In this document: positions 10,801-21,439 of the stretch, piece by piece | Layout of the letters: each line of letters opens with the position of its first letter | Numbering within the stretch: the first letter of the stretch is position 1 | DNA from: Gnetum montanum | Lineage: Eukaryota; Streptophyta; Gnetopsida; Gnetales; Gnetaceae | Direction of reading: 5' to 3' | Length of the DNA stretch: 64,000 nucleotides | Assembly: GCA_015680685.1 (NCBI GenBank) | Contig: MNCI01004678.1 | Location: 1,190,884 to 1,254,883, forward strand | The notes under the pieces: generated by a model | Told to the model about the DNA's origin: nothing | Databases searched by the model: none | The model's input: only the letters and a program-made list of their open reading frames with translations | Program-made: the position numbers and the translations under genes

Positions 10801-13800
10801 TTGGAAACTTCTAAAGTTACCTTACAGCTTGAAACAGGCACCAAGGATATGGTATTTATAGAGTCATGCGTTTCATAGAGGGTAGAGCTTTTATTGATCA
10901 AGAAAAGATGATAATCTATCCATGCAAACATATAAATAATCTTAATGGGATTTTGGAATTTCCTGATATAATCTTTATAGTCTTGCTTATGGAGCAAGAA
11001 GTAGATCCTCTTCCATTGGTCCAAGAGTGCATGAAATTTAAATGCACAAGCCTTCTAGGTTGCAAGCTGGCATCCTATTTCTCTATTCAGTAAAGAGTCA
11101 AAAATCCAAATGCATTTGTTAAGTACAAGAAGTGGGGAAAGCTGAGATCAAGCCAAAATTTGCATAATGGGAATCTCCTGTTAGGGAGAGGTTGAGTTCC
11201 AGTGGGATGCAAGTTTGGTCCAAGAAAGCCTAACATTGAGATAGACTTGGTTAGGGGAACTGGGGCTGCAACGAAAAAACAAAGAGTTGGGTAATGGAAT
11301 GCAAAGAATTGACACATGTTGGATGAGTAGGGTAGGGATCCTGCTTCTGGGATCAGTTCAAGCAACCACAAGTTTTCTAGGGTACCCTGAGCAGAGACTT
11401 GGTCTAGTCTTTTGCTCTTAGAATTCTTTTCTGATGCTTACCCAGAAGGTAGAATAAGTGCTGCTGGGATATCTTCCTGTTTTGGTTTAAAAAAAACACA
11501 CAAAAGGCCATCCTGAGGGATTCCTGTCAAGCTATCGTATCAGTTGACTAGAGGGCTTTCCTAGAAGATCACGTTCAATGCCAAATTCCACTGGAATGTT
11601 GGAAAGAAGTGACATGCCATCGTTTCTTGGTCTGTTAAAAGTAGTGGAAAATTTAATTATGTTCCTGCCTTTAGCAAACCTTTGTTGGCTTGATGGAAAC
11701 ACCTTATGAAGGGTATTGTTGGGTTGATTCAAAGGATTTTGGAGTGGAATTTTTAGTTTTGTACATGACATTGGATGTGCTTGTTGGTTGGGAGGTAGTA
11801 CCATGTTTGCCTTTACTTTTCATGGGATTGTTAAATTATGGTTACAAAAACATGTGACATTGTCTCTACTTTAATTATTTGTAATGAAGGAATTTCATAT
11901 TGGTCAATGAGGGTCAATGAGTGCATATCTCAACTGGTAAGTTTGTTGCTTTGTTTGTAATACGTTGACAGTTTGAGTTGTGCTTGAGACATTATTATGT
12001 GCTATTTGGTTTTATTGCTTAAGCTTATATTTAGTCAAAATTTTGGTTCTTGTTGACCAGCCCGCAGGTCCCTAAATCTGCTTTGGAGCCCATGTGGCAG
12101 GATGTCACTGTGCTCGTTGACCAGTTTTTCGTCCACTCAGGCAATGTGTGGAAGCTGATGGGGATTCATTTTGGGTTTCTGCAGTGCCTTTGAAGAGGAA
12201 TTGTGGTGAATCTGCCTCAATATTTCCTAGAGGCAGATTCTTGGGGCTCATTCTTGCACTTTAGCAAGCTGCGAGGGGCTGGGTTCCAGCAAGGGGGGTC
12301 CTGGGGCCACCTAGGGCTCCAGCGGTGAGGGCGGTCTATGGGAGAAGATGGAAACGGTGTGTTCCACCATTGGTGGTGGACATCTTTGCCAGGTTGAGTG
12401 GGTTGGATGAGGAGACTTTTGAGGGGAGTGTGGACCGGAGGGTGGTTGGGGATTGTTCCCCATGTTGGGACAAGGGGAGCTTCTCTCTCCCTCTTTTTGA
12501 CGTTCATGTGCTGTACTTACTCTGTTTAATTTAATTTCATGCCCGAAGTTTTTTCAAAGTTCTGGTTTTGGCAACCCTCATTTTGGGTTTGACGAAAGCA
12601 TCACTTGATTGCCATAGCATAATCGTATTTACTTTTTGCAGTGAAACTTACTCTTGACCTCATGCACCTTGGAGTCTGTTAGCATTGAAGGATAGGATCT
12701 CTACGAAGTATATAGAAATGTGTCTGTACACTAACTGAATAATGACATATATACCATTTAGGGTGGACTGAATTCCACTAGATGTCAAGGTGTCGTATCA
12801 GGATATCACATCACCTGACTTTCTAATCCCAATAGACGCTAGATGCCTTCAGGTTTTGTTGTACACCATGGGCTTTCATACCTTCCTAACGTATATTGCA
12901 TAGTATCTTAATTCGTACTGTTATACCATTCCAATACTTTGATGCAGAGTAGTGTGCTAACTAAGAGCTCCATCTTCGGCAGGGCGAAGAGCTTCTCCAG
13001 TGTTGGTCTTTGACGATATCTCCATGGGGCCGTTATAAAACTCTTCTAGGGTATGAGCATTAAACATTCTGTTTATAGAATGAAAGAACTATTTTCTTTC
13101 CATGAGCAGTTGCCAGCCTTATTGTGTTGCATGTTTTAGGCATAATGTTGTCACCGTGGACACACCCCCAACCAGATAAGGTTTAATAATTAGGTTTCTT
13201 TCCCATGGTTGCAATTGATATGTCATGTATGATTTTCAGCAGCGTAAGACAGGCAACCATCAAGCTACAAACAGGGTAGAGTCCTCTGGCTGCAGATACG
13301 TCAGGGTTTTTCTCCTATCAGTTGGGGGATTTCTGTAAGATGTGCAAAAGAGCTTCCGTACAACGTCATGGTATGGTCAGGCGGTTGTGCGGATGTTATG
13401 CAGTTCCAGATGGGACATCGATACATGAGTCCGTAGGCACACTTTGATTGGTGTCTTCTTCAATGGTATCCAAACCTAACTGCCTACTTGTACTTTAAAC
13501 GAGGCAACCCAGACCTGGGAAAAAAAGATGAGCTATACACAATATTTGTAGTGTCTCACAAATATATATAGAATTTGCCAAGGCTGGCCAGGCGTAATCA
13601 CAATTACTGGCTCAAGGTCTAGTGCAGCTTTAGGATGATTTACTAAAATAAGACATTTGTAGGGGCTAGAGAATGTTTCCTTGACTTCTGATCCTCTTGT
13701 GAGGCTATTTATGGGAAGAAGCCCCACCAGTGGCCCAAAAGTCCCATGTGAGATCTTCTTGACCCTTCATCCTTACCATTGGGCTTGCTTATTTTTTGGG

Positions 13801-15462
13801 CATGAAGAGAGGGGCATGAAACGTTAAGAATCTTATTCAACCATGGGTAAAACGCTTGTTTCATCAATTAAGGGCATTGTCAAGTCCAGTCTGTCATCGA
13901 CTAAATATTTTCAAATGTTTCTGGTTGAAAGTAGCTTTGGTGCAATCCTTCACTTGGTGCTTCCATTGTATGCAAATCCTGTAGGTATTAGGGTTGTTTT
14001 GGAAAACCGGTGTCTGTATGTGCTGACCTTTGGCATCAAATCTGATTTTTGTTTGATATCTTTTGCCCCATGCTTACAAAAACTCACATACAAACATTGA
14101 CTTATCATGATCTTATGGTTTTGTGGTTTTTTAGAGTGGTTAGGTTTATGAATATTCTGTTAAAAAAAGTCATCACTCATTACTTTGAGGCTCAATGCTC
14201 ATCCTGCTAAGAAGGGTCACAAAGGTTGGTAGATGAGCAAAAGGCTAACTTCCTTTCAGGTGGCTGTACTCAGGCTTTAAACTTAGGTATTATGACTTGA
14301 GAAATAAGGACCTTATCATTACTCCAAATGAGTTGCTGGTTAGAGATAGTGCTTTGTTCTAGAATGATAGAGGAAATCCCGAGAGCTGTATTCAGACCTG
14401 TGTATTTTTGACTCATGGTATTTCTATGGATTTATCAAGACCCATATGAGGTTCCTAAAACATGGAGGACCGGTTATCATACTAGAATGACATGATCACA
14501 ATGTAAGATGGTTGCATTTCCCTTTGGCCACATGATTTTGATGCTGCAGTGCACGGAGGCATGCCAAGCCAAGCTACAGATATCTGCAAATGTTAAACCA
14601 AGGTGGAGAATGATCCCAGCAAGAGAAACTCATAGTGCTTTCCTGGCTATGCATAACCTTTATTAGAACATACATGCCACTCTTTTACATCATTATTGTT
14701 TAGGGAATCTGCTTCAAAAACCTAAATTATATTATTTTATTTGCTGTAAGAGATTGCTTAAGATAAAAGTCTAGCCCTGCCTCTGGTGTCTTTGCTGTGT
14801 AGGCACATGCACAATGTCTCTTTGCTGCAAAGGATTTTGTAAATACAATATTTATGAAATATCCAACATAAACTATCCTTATGAAAACACATTATTTAGT
14901 TTAGTGTTCTGCTTATTTTTTTTTGGCGAAGACCAATCACATGGATAAGTCTCATTCTGTAATGCTAAATTATATTTTGTCCATAACCTAAGTTAACAGG
15001 TTTCGATTCCAATGGGCAACACTGACTAAAAATTTAGTTTGAGTTTGAGTTTGAGTTTCAGTTTCATAACCCTCTAAAGGTCTAGTCCTGTAACACTAAA
15101 TTGTATTTCATCCATAACCCTTTAAGGCATAATTATACAATGCTAAGTTATTTCCCAAATTTTTTATCCAATATTATACAAAATTTTTTAGAATCAATCC
15201 ATTTACTTTTTTATAAAGGAAAAGTTTTTCTTGGCCAAATTATAGATATATATTATAAATATATAGCTAAATTAGTGTTAACAATGTCAGTAGAAGCTTT
15301 TGGTGTTATACTTCTAAGTGATTTTGAATTTCCTACTTTCTTATTTATATGTAATAATTCTTGAGAAAAGCACGTTTTGTGTAAATACCTAGGATGTGAT
15401 GTTGCTAATCCTTAATCTCAGTTTTCATCAGAACTGACATATATGATTCAGAGAGCAAGTAA
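4826..15462 (+). CDS. Small conserved plant membrane protein of unknown function; three coding exons, 10.3-kb intron
   Basis: Coding exons: 4826-4898, 4993-5083 and 15432-15462 (195 nt, 64 codons plus stop). The start ATG has G at -3 and +4. Splice sites are CTCA|GTACGT to GACAG|TTAAG (intron of 94 nt) and TTAGT|GTATCC to CATCAG|AACTG (intron of 10,348 nt); the frame stays open across both joins. The protein has a basic N-terminus (ARQQRKPPYK), a hydrophobic stretch at residues ~12-26 containing VPLVYAPALPL, a basic loop with KQPVLRDR, a second hydrophobic stretch at ~39-55 ending GLYLV, and an acidic tail TDIYDSESK. It should be a two-segment membrane protein of the endomembrane or an organelle; no enzyme motif is visible. 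From memory the YAPALPL / PVLRDRLFT / DIYD-ESK pattern belongs to a small plant-conserved family without known function; I cannot name the locus with certainty. The third exon is far away and only 31 nt, but it supplies the right phase, the expected tail and a stop. Confidence 0.75.
6330..6425 (-). repeat. RTE-LINE/SINE-type 3' tail
   Basis: On the minus strand the sequence reads AGTTGGGATAAGGGTAGGG followed by GGTGATGATGATGG, preceded by CATACAGCCAACCCATGT. This hairpin-plus-short-repeat end (consensus like CCGACCCCA..TAGT-GGGATAAGGC then TTG/TGA repeats) is the familiar 3' end shared by plant RTE LINEs and some SINEs. A second copy lies at 27185-27280. Only the 3' tail is seen. Confidence 0.55.
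7390..8480 (+). pseudogene. Ty1/copia gag-protease remnant inside intron 2
   Basis: Plus-strand reading, with several frameshifts, gives a copia gag (UBN2-type) core: TEKVVEGLWKNLVKLYEK, then NKVFHMRRLFKLKMKE, NVLLDDEVKSFLLLSSLP (shifted) and KEEALSVENKRRIQ-like words. Downstream at 8285-8320 the piece FHVCPYKEYFKTF matches the region just after the aspartic protease WILDSGCS motif; the catalytic DSG is lost. Order and spacing are those of a copia gag-pro. No LTR was found, and the orientation is the same as the host gene. Confidence 0.7.
8500..10570. other. Intronic stretch, no recognisable gene
   Basis: Open frames exist (133 codons at 8824-9225, 88 codons on the minus strand at 9555-9821) but neither resembles a known protein, and both are charged, repeat-free chance-like frames. 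A poly-T run followed by GGTTTTT repeats lies at about 10039-10070. By position this could be a diverged part of the copia element whose gag and RT flank it. Confidence 0.35.
10699..10856 (+). pseudogene. Ty1/copia reverse transcriptase fragment
   Basis: An open stretch of about 50 codons reads VQSALLYKKLDGEIYMGPSE ... IWKLLKLPYSLKQAPRIWY, closely matching the copia RT core (consensus DVKTAFLHGDLEEEIYMEQPEGF ... KLKKSLYGLKQAPRQWY). The leading catalytic Asp of DVK has become Gly/absent. The fragment stops abruptly at 10860 and no YVDD segment follows. It probably belongs to the same old element as the gag remnant at 7390. Confidence 0.8.
11905..12010 (+). repeat. SINE-like tRNA-derived head
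   Basis: ATATCTCAACTGGTAAG resembles the pol III A box region of plant SINEs and GACAGTTTGAGTTGTGC the B box, about 40 bp apart. No cloverleaf can be drawn. Only one copy of this subtype is seen. Confidence 0.35.
12060..12520. other. GC-richer island inside intron 2, origin unknown
   Basis: This ~460-bp patch is markedly richer in G and C than its neighbours (runs such as GGGGCTGGGTTCCAGC and GGTGAGGGCGGTC). It has open frames on both strands of 69-96 codons (12325-12534 plus, 12217-12507 minus) but no recognisable domain. It may be a captured host exon fragment or an old DNA insertion. Confidence 0.35.
14165..14345 (-). repeat. tRNA-derived SINE-like repeat (partner of 3780-3995)
   Basis: On the minus strand CAACTCATTTGGAGTAATGA and TACCTAAGTTTAAAGCC correspond to the A-box and B-box areas of the copy at 3780-3995. 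The tails match too (GAAGTTAGCCTTTTGCTCAT, CTTAGCAGGATGAGCATTGA). Two diverged insertions of one family. Confidence 0.5.
14955..15130 (+). repeat. SINE-like B box, TTTGAG tandem and short duplication
   Basis: CAGGTTTCGATTCCAATGG (14998-15016) is a strong B-box match. It is followed by a TTTGAG tandem at 15038-15063, and AATGCTAAATTATATTTTGT is repeated in diverged form as AACACTAAATTGTATTTCAT (15090-15110). It lies 300 bp upstream of the last exon. Confidence 0.4.
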
Positions 15463-15620
15463 GCATATCAGAAAGAAAGAATGTTTCATTCCCAAATCCA
15501 GGAAACAGTAATATTTGTAAAAGAATCCGAAGTGTTTTGTGGCTGCAGCTTCTTTTGCTATTCGCAATGAAGCATAATTATTCGATTGATTTGTTCTGGT
15601 ATCTAATGTAGGTGATATTA
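15463..15620 (+). other. Putative 3' UTR of the small membrane-protein gene
   Basis: Sequence directly after the TAA stop at 15460-15462. It contains AGTAATATTTGTAAAAG and later TAATGTAGGTGATATT, fitting loosely the U-rich and UUGUAA-type far-upstream elements of plant polyadenylation. No canonical AATAAA is present close by, so the end is a guess. Confidence 0.3.
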
Positions 15621-15869
15621 CAAGAGATTTTTAGTGGCATTAAATTTTGTTATTCTTGGTACTTTAGATGAAACTTTGTTATTTTCTATTATGATATACA
15701 ATTTTGTGCTTTTTTCAGTCAAAATCAGTTTCATTATGTTACAGGATTCATCATGCTATGCTTAGAAACTTGATAATTGAGCATTTCTGTTTTGAAGACT
15801 AATTTGAAACATTAATTATATGATTAAATAAGTGTACTTCAAATTAATATCAGTTCAGTAGGTCTTATT

Positions 15870-16085
15870 GAAACCTGTGTGGTGAGACAGCACAGAAGCT
15901 GCCAATTTCAGATCTCACCGCTAAACTTACATATTACTTACCATTGTGCTAATGAGGTGTTAGCACGTTTGGGTGTGAGTTTTGTAACTTGTTCCCCTGC
16001 TTTCAGGTTTGATTCTAATGGGGAATGCGAAAACATGCTCAAGTTTGTTGTAGGGTTGCATGTGAGAGGCAGTGCATAAAGTTTG
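15870..16085 (+). repeat. tRNA-derived SINE-like repeat
   Basis: GGTGTTAGCACGTTTGGGTG (A-box-like) and CAGGTTTGATTCTAATGG (B box) are about 55 bp apart. The B box and following ATGGG match the piece at 14998-15016, suggesting the same family. A 66-codon open frame over the region is incidental. Confidence 0.45.
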
Positions 16086-17258
16086 ATTTTTGTTTTTCTG
16101 TGTATGCACCAACTATTCTCCCAAAACTTGTTACATGAAAAGAATTTTCTTGTGATTTTAATATTTTGTTAATATTTACTACCTGTTTTTCTAAATTAAT
16201 TACCAATTAATTACCGATTTGATAACAAAGTCATGACTTCCAGTTTCTACATTGAATTGCTGTTTAGCTACTTTAATGACCTGGCCTAGCTTTAGTTGCC
16301 TATAGATTACCCTGAAATATTTACAAGCAGATGCTTCAAGTTGGTGTATGTACATGATGTGTTACATAATTTGGAACACATATCATAGTAATGAGAGATG
16401 ACTCAAGTGCTTAGCTCATTGTTTGACGAGGATTTGCATGCAAGAGTTTGCCACTTGATGTCACAATTAAGGTAATCATATAAATTTTTCTAACTTATCA
16501 TGTTGGTTATATGTCTTGTGATGTATTTATGGTCAAATTGTTTTGCTTTTCAATACCCTTGAACTCAGGAGAAATCATAGTTTGTAAGGTGGGTGTTAAT
16601 CCCAAAAATAAAATTGATAATAAACAGAAAATATTCAAGTACATTATAAGCTCATAACTTTGAGCAGAGAACACCAAAAACAATATGGAAGGGAAATTTT
16701 TTTTAATTTTAAGGATATATTAACTAATGATGTAGTTGGTAACGTCAATGTGCATATTATCTAAAGAGATGTATAATTGTAATGGTTTGCATAAAAACAT
16801 ATACTATTATGTGAAGTGCTATGATTGTCTATGATAAATCATGTCTCATGGGCTTAAGAGCCCTAAAAGAGGCCATATTGATATGTTTTATATAGACAAG
16901 AAGATACATGAGAGATGTACATAGGAACCATTGAATATAGAATTTGTGGTTATATATTTTATATTTTAGTGTTCCAACCTAGAAATCTTACGATTGTATT
17001 CAGTGCTTAGGGTATTATGTTTCTTAACTCTTTGGTTTGTTCTTTCATAGTTTGTCACTCTTATTCCTACTTAACTAATACAAGCCATAAAACTTAGTGT
17101 TATCTTTTTGTGCATTTTTATCCTTGTATCTTATATCAATATTATGATTGTGGATTGCGTAGTAGTTATATATTCATGATTTGAATTTCTATTAATTCTA
17201 AGTCTTTATTCTCAAAGAACTTAGTTTTGTAATTCCTTGTCAACCTTAAATGTCAACA
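16086..17258. other. AT-rich DNA, end possibly a decayed copia LTR
   Basis: No coding similarity. Because a copia-type primer-binding site begins at 17259, the preceding few hundred bases (ending CTTAAATGTCAACA) are probably the 3' part of a 5' LTR. No second LTR copy was found to confirm it. Confidence 0.35.
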
Positions 17259-17272
17259 TGGTATTAGAGTTA
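17259..17272 (+). promoter_or_regulatory. Copia-type primer-binding site remnant
   Basis: ATGGTATTAGAGTTAG closely follows a CA dinucleotide and matches the initiator-tRNA-Met primer-binding site of plant LTR elements (TGGTATCAGAGC) at 10 of 12 positions. It marks the start of a copia-like internal region that contains the 99-bp repeats downstream. Confidence 0.55.
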
Positions 17273-17457
17273 GGTTAGTTTGTTAAGTGTATTATTTATC
17301 AGGTAAAATCATGAGTTGAGGTACATGGTTGCAAGATGTGATAATTCTTTAGGGGAATGACAATTCTAGAAAAATTATATTCACTAATAAAACCTTAGAG
17401 TCTATTTCAACAACTTATGGTTTTCGAAGTTGAATTTTTGTTGAAATCGTAAAAAGG

Positions 17458-17758
17458 AATTGGTATTATAAATAGGAGGAAAGACTTATATTTAGGCAAT
17501 AATATTACAATATTCCCAATTCTTGCAACTTGTGTCATCATGAAGGACATTTGTTTAATTGGTATTACAAATAGGAGGAAAGACTTATATTTAGTCAATT
17601 ATATTACAATATTCCCAATTCTTGCAACTTGTGTCATCATGAAGGACATTTGTTTAATTGGTATTACAAATAGGAGGAAAGACTTATATTTAGTCAATTA
17701 TATTACAATATTCCCAATTCTTGCAACTTGTGTCATCATGAAGGACATTTGTTTATTG
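17458..17758 (+). repeat. 99-bp tandem repeat, three copies
   Basis: The unit contains AATTGGTATTACAAATAGG and CTTGCAACTTGTGTCATC; copies start near 17458, 17557 and 17656, and copies 2 and 3 are almost identical. Because 99 is a multiple of three, one plus frame (17540-17815) stays open through the repeat. It is not a recognisable protein. It lies in the internal region of a copia remnant (PBS at 17259). Confidence 0.9.
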
Positions 17759-17959
17759 TGTGTCTTTTTCTACTTAAGAAAAAAGATTTTAAAGAAAATA
17801 AAAAAAATGTGTTGAAGTTAAAGATACAAAAAATCAAGTTAGTTAATGATAAGAATGATCAAATCGTAATAAAGAATCTAGAGAAGATAGAAGCTCATAT
17901 GCATATTTTTTCTAGTATTAGAGAAAGTATTAAGCAATTTACATAGATAACTTACAAGG

Positions 17960-18335
17960 CAAATTTTTTCTTATCTGACAAAAATACTATTAACTTGAAA
18001 ATTAAAACTAGTGTCAACAAAAAGGTTATAGTTGATGGTGAAGATTCTTGATGTAAGATCAATAATAAGTGATGAGGTTAAAACCCCTCACAAGTGGTAC
18101 CACATTCTTACTTTGATATAAATATTGGTATTAAGCCTCAACTCTCTATCTTAAATCCTTCTCATAGATGTTGAAAAGTGATGTTAATTTTGTTAGGACT
18201 GTGATTTTCCTTACTAACAATTAACTTGTAAGGTCATTCATTTGAGCAGATAGTCCTACAATTGGAAAGTTTTTTCTTTCCATATGTTTTTTTTTCAATG
18301 ATGTTTACTTTGTGTCAAACTTGTAATGTACTCTA
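17960..18335. repeat. Dispersed repeat, copy 2 (partner at 1316-1740)
   Basis: Matches copy 1 over about 370 bp in the same orientation, starting AAATTTTTTCTTATCTGACA and ending near TTTACTTTGTGTCAAACTTG. The intervening stops differ, so neither copy is coding now. Confidence 0.55.
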
Positions 18336-19230
18336 AATTTCCTCTGCTTATTATTAATTTTTGTTTGAGGTTCAACATCCAATGATAAAACCTTAGCACC
18401 AATCCAATAAATGTCATCACCTAAAAGCTCAATGCCCATGCCCATTTTGCCAAATAGGGTTTTAAAAGGTTTTATCAATTGATGAATCATAAACCTCTAT
18501 CTCTCTTATTTTAAAAATGAACAAACATGTTGATGAATTTAAATGTATATTTTTATTGCTCTAAGTTCTTGCATAATTTGAAGTTGTTTCGTTCTATAGC
18601 CATTACATGAATGATATTAGTATTGTCAAAATTCTCTTGTAAGTTCTACGTAGTATGGAATGCTTTAGTTTTGAGGCCTTACCAAATAGTGCTATATGGG
18701 TACAATTTTAGCATCAAAGAATTTAAGTGGGAAGAAAACAATACTAAAAGTCCATTCAAAGGGTTTATTTTTTTGTCTAAGTTGACATGGTAAGTCTAGG
18801 TTGACTATGTTTGGTTTTGAACCTCTTTGTTAAATGACTTAACAAATGTGATTTGATGTCCATGTGTGGAGAAATTGTTAAAAAGAAATTCTAAAGAACC
18901 AAGATATTAAAAATGGATCCCCGTGGTTTGTAAATCATGTGGAAGAAATTCTTAAAAAGGAATTCAAAGGTAAAAATGAGATGAAAGTGGAATGTGATAT
19001 TCAAAAATTATATACAAAAACAATGTTTCATTTAAGAGATGTGAAGGTTAAAAGATTTTGAAATTTTGTGAGTATATAAATGTTAAACAAGGTTTTTTTT
19101 TTTCATTTACATTATTTAGAATTTTTTTAGTGTTAAATTTAAAAAAGTGAATTTAAAAGTACCTTAATATTAGAATAGGTAAAATTCTAGTTTGTAAGAT
19201 CCTAAAAGCAAATTTTTATAGGGTGCAGTA
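18336..19230. other. AT-rich spacer, nothing recognised
   Basis: No repeat structure, coding similarity or element boundary could be supported. Short frames at 18305-18490 (minus) and 18611-18793 (plus) look like chance. Confidence 0.4.
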
Positions 19231-19235
19231 TAAGC

Positions 19236-19508
19236 ATTTAAAAAATTTTATGATGATCACTTAGGAATTAATCTAGAATGAAAGTGAATATTAAAATTGA
19301 TGTGAAAATTATTGTATTTTCTTATAGTAAGCTACAATACAGGTGTTAGAAAAATGTTATGATGCTAATTTAGCAATTACTTTAGCATGAAAGCATATTG
19401 AAATTGATGTGGCACTTATTGCATTTTCTTATAATGAGCTACAAGATATGATACACACTAGAAAATTTTTATGATCATTTTGTAATCACTCTAAAATGAA
19501 AGTGTGTT
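19236..19508. repeat. Degenerate tandem repeat, ~115-bp unit
   Basis: Two and a half diverged copies start with TTATGATGATCACTTAGG, TTATGATGCTAATTTAGC and TTATGATCATTTTGTAATC, each followed by an ATGAAAGTG/ATGAAAGCAT word and a TATTTTCTTATARTRAGCTAC block. Confidence 0.6.
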
Positions 19509-19610
19509 GGGAAACTAAAAATTATGCTTATATGAATGAAAGAAAAGAGATTATGATTTTTTGTAAGATGGTAAATAAATTAATATTGTGAATACATGTA
19601 GATTTTAGGA

Positions 19611-19820
19611 TTGGAATGTTCTTAGAGTGATAAATGCAATCAATGAGTATTGCATAGAGTTACAAATTGTTAAAAAGTTTTTAGAATGTTCTTAGAGTGA
19701 TAAATGCAATCAATGAGTATTTCATAGAGTTACAAATTGTTAAAAAGTTTTTAGAATGTTCTTAGTGATAAATGCAATCAATGACTATTGCATAGAGTTA
19801 CAAATTGTTAAAAAAAATTT
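19611..19820. repeat. 70-bp tandem repeat, three copies
   Basis: The unit begins GAATGTTCTTAGAGTGATAA and ends ACAAATTGTTAAAAAGTTT. Copies start at about 19611, 19681 and 19751 and are nearly identical, so the amplification is recent relative to surrounding debris. Confidence 0.9.
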
Positions 19821-21425
19821 AATGCACTCAAGAATGATTGCAAAAAGAAAAGTAATCATTGAAGATTCAGAAAAACTTGTTTTGAACTATTGTATTATCT
19901 ATAATTCTAGATGCATTCAAAGTTTTGATGTTAGATTCCCCAAAGAATCATCAAAAGTGAATAACATTGAAAAATAATTCTTGTTAAATAAGTTTTAAAT
20001 CAAATCTCAAGAATCATATGCAATACTGCTATTAGAGGTTGTTATGCGACCATGTGAGGAAGCTAATATAATCATTCCTAACCTATTATCAAAGCACTAA
20101 ACTTGGTAATAAGCTCTAGATCTAGATTTAAGATCAAATTTTGAGGAGACTCATAGAATTATTTAAAAAGAAAAGCTATTTAACAATTATTAGAGAAAGT
20201 TGAAAATCATTAGAAGCTTTGATTTTATTCAAAAAGGCAAGCTTGATGGATGAATGTAATGCAAATGTTCATTAACAAAGTAGTAATGAAATTTCATCAT
20301 TTTAGATTGAAATTGAAAGATGGAAAACTATTTCGCAAGAGAACTAAGCATGTAGGCTAGGGTTGGAAATATATGGTTAAGTTGCTTGTAATGAGGGCCC
20401 AACCTGTATTATATATTTTATTTTTATACAAAACCATATGATAATAACTATATATAAGGACAATGTACCACTTTTCATGTATATCTATAGTTTTACAAAA
20501 TGTGAAATTCCAACCTTGATTTAGGCTATTCAAATATTGTGCAACTAACTTTTTTAGACCTAAATGGAATATTATAAATAGAAATTTTTTTGAATTATTT
20601 AATATACCACTATTTAGTATTAGGGTAATATTGATAATATTTGTAGCCTAATGTATATTTCTCTCATGTTATGTTCTCTTCATTTTCTATGTTTTAGTTA
20701 AGAGTTTGTTTATTTTTCATGTTGGTGAGTTTATGTTTTTCTCCCTAATGTTTGCATGTAAGTGTTACATGATACATTTTTGTATCTCAAAATAAGATGA
20801 AAGGAGAGGTAAAAATGAAGTCACAATGTGGATCCTCATGCCACATGTCATTCATTTCGTCATTGGGACCATTCAAGGAACCAATTGTTTCCCATCCATG
20901 ACTTAGGATCACACAAAGTACATATATGATACTTGTTAGTGTGTTGGGGATCACAAGTCTCTTCTCATGATATTGTGTGATTAGTTAATGTAATTTACAA
21001 TCATGAAGAATGAATTGTAGCCACTAGTATAGTTGAGAGTGCACCTAAGTAACTCCTCCATATCTATTTATGTTTGTGTTTGGCTTGTGAAGTTTATAGG
21101 ACTAACGATGATCAACTCACTAGTCAAATACTAAGGGAGAGAAAAACATACATTCAAACATCACTCCATCAATACTTAAAAAATGTGAAACTTTGCATTA
21201 AAAGAATAACTAGTCATAACCAATCATAACCGTATGAAATAGTTGTAACAAAATATTAATGAGTGCTCTAATGATCATTAACAACTAATTAAAAATAGTA
21301 TTACATTGTGACGGTGGAAACAATATGTTCATGGTGTGAAGACAAGCACACGATGGTAAATCATACAACATATATAAACAATATAATGATGAGTTTGTAC
21401 AATAAAATAGATATCTTCAATACCC
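19821..21425. other. AT-rich DNA; upper end may be a decayed copia LTR
   Basis: Nothing coding. Immediately below the minus-strand copia RNase H the minus strand reads AATGGAGGG then TATTGAAGATATC, resembling a polypurine tract and LTR start at about 21425-21440. If so, the 3' LTR runs down towards ~20850. No matching 5' LTR was found. Confidence 0.35.
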
Positions 21426-21439
21426 TCCATTAAATGAAG

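Larger units (their letters stand above)
5084..15431 (+). other. Intron 2 of the host gene (10.3 kb), filled with repeats
   Basis: It is bounded by a GT donor at 5084 and an AG acceptor at 15430-15431. It contains an RTE/SINE-type tail (6330-6425), copia gag/protease debris (7390-8480), a copia RT fragment (10699-10856), SINE-like pieces (11905-12010, 14165-14345), a GC-richer island (12060-12520) and a poly-T/GGTTTTT run near 10040-10070. The rest (5084-6330, 8500-10030, 12530-14160) shows nothing I can name. Copia pieces in the sense orientation of the gene suggest one old element broken up by later events. Intron size is consistent with a large plant genome. Confidence 0.65.

Noticed and set aside
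12217-12534. Proline- or valine-rich frames on both strands as a gene
   Set aside because: Open frames are expected in a GC-rich patch; no domain, start context or splice signals support either strand.
17458-17758. Possible CRISPR-like or protein-repeat array
   Set aside because: Units are head-to-tail with no unique spacers, the DNA is plant nuclear, and the open frame resembles no repeat protein.
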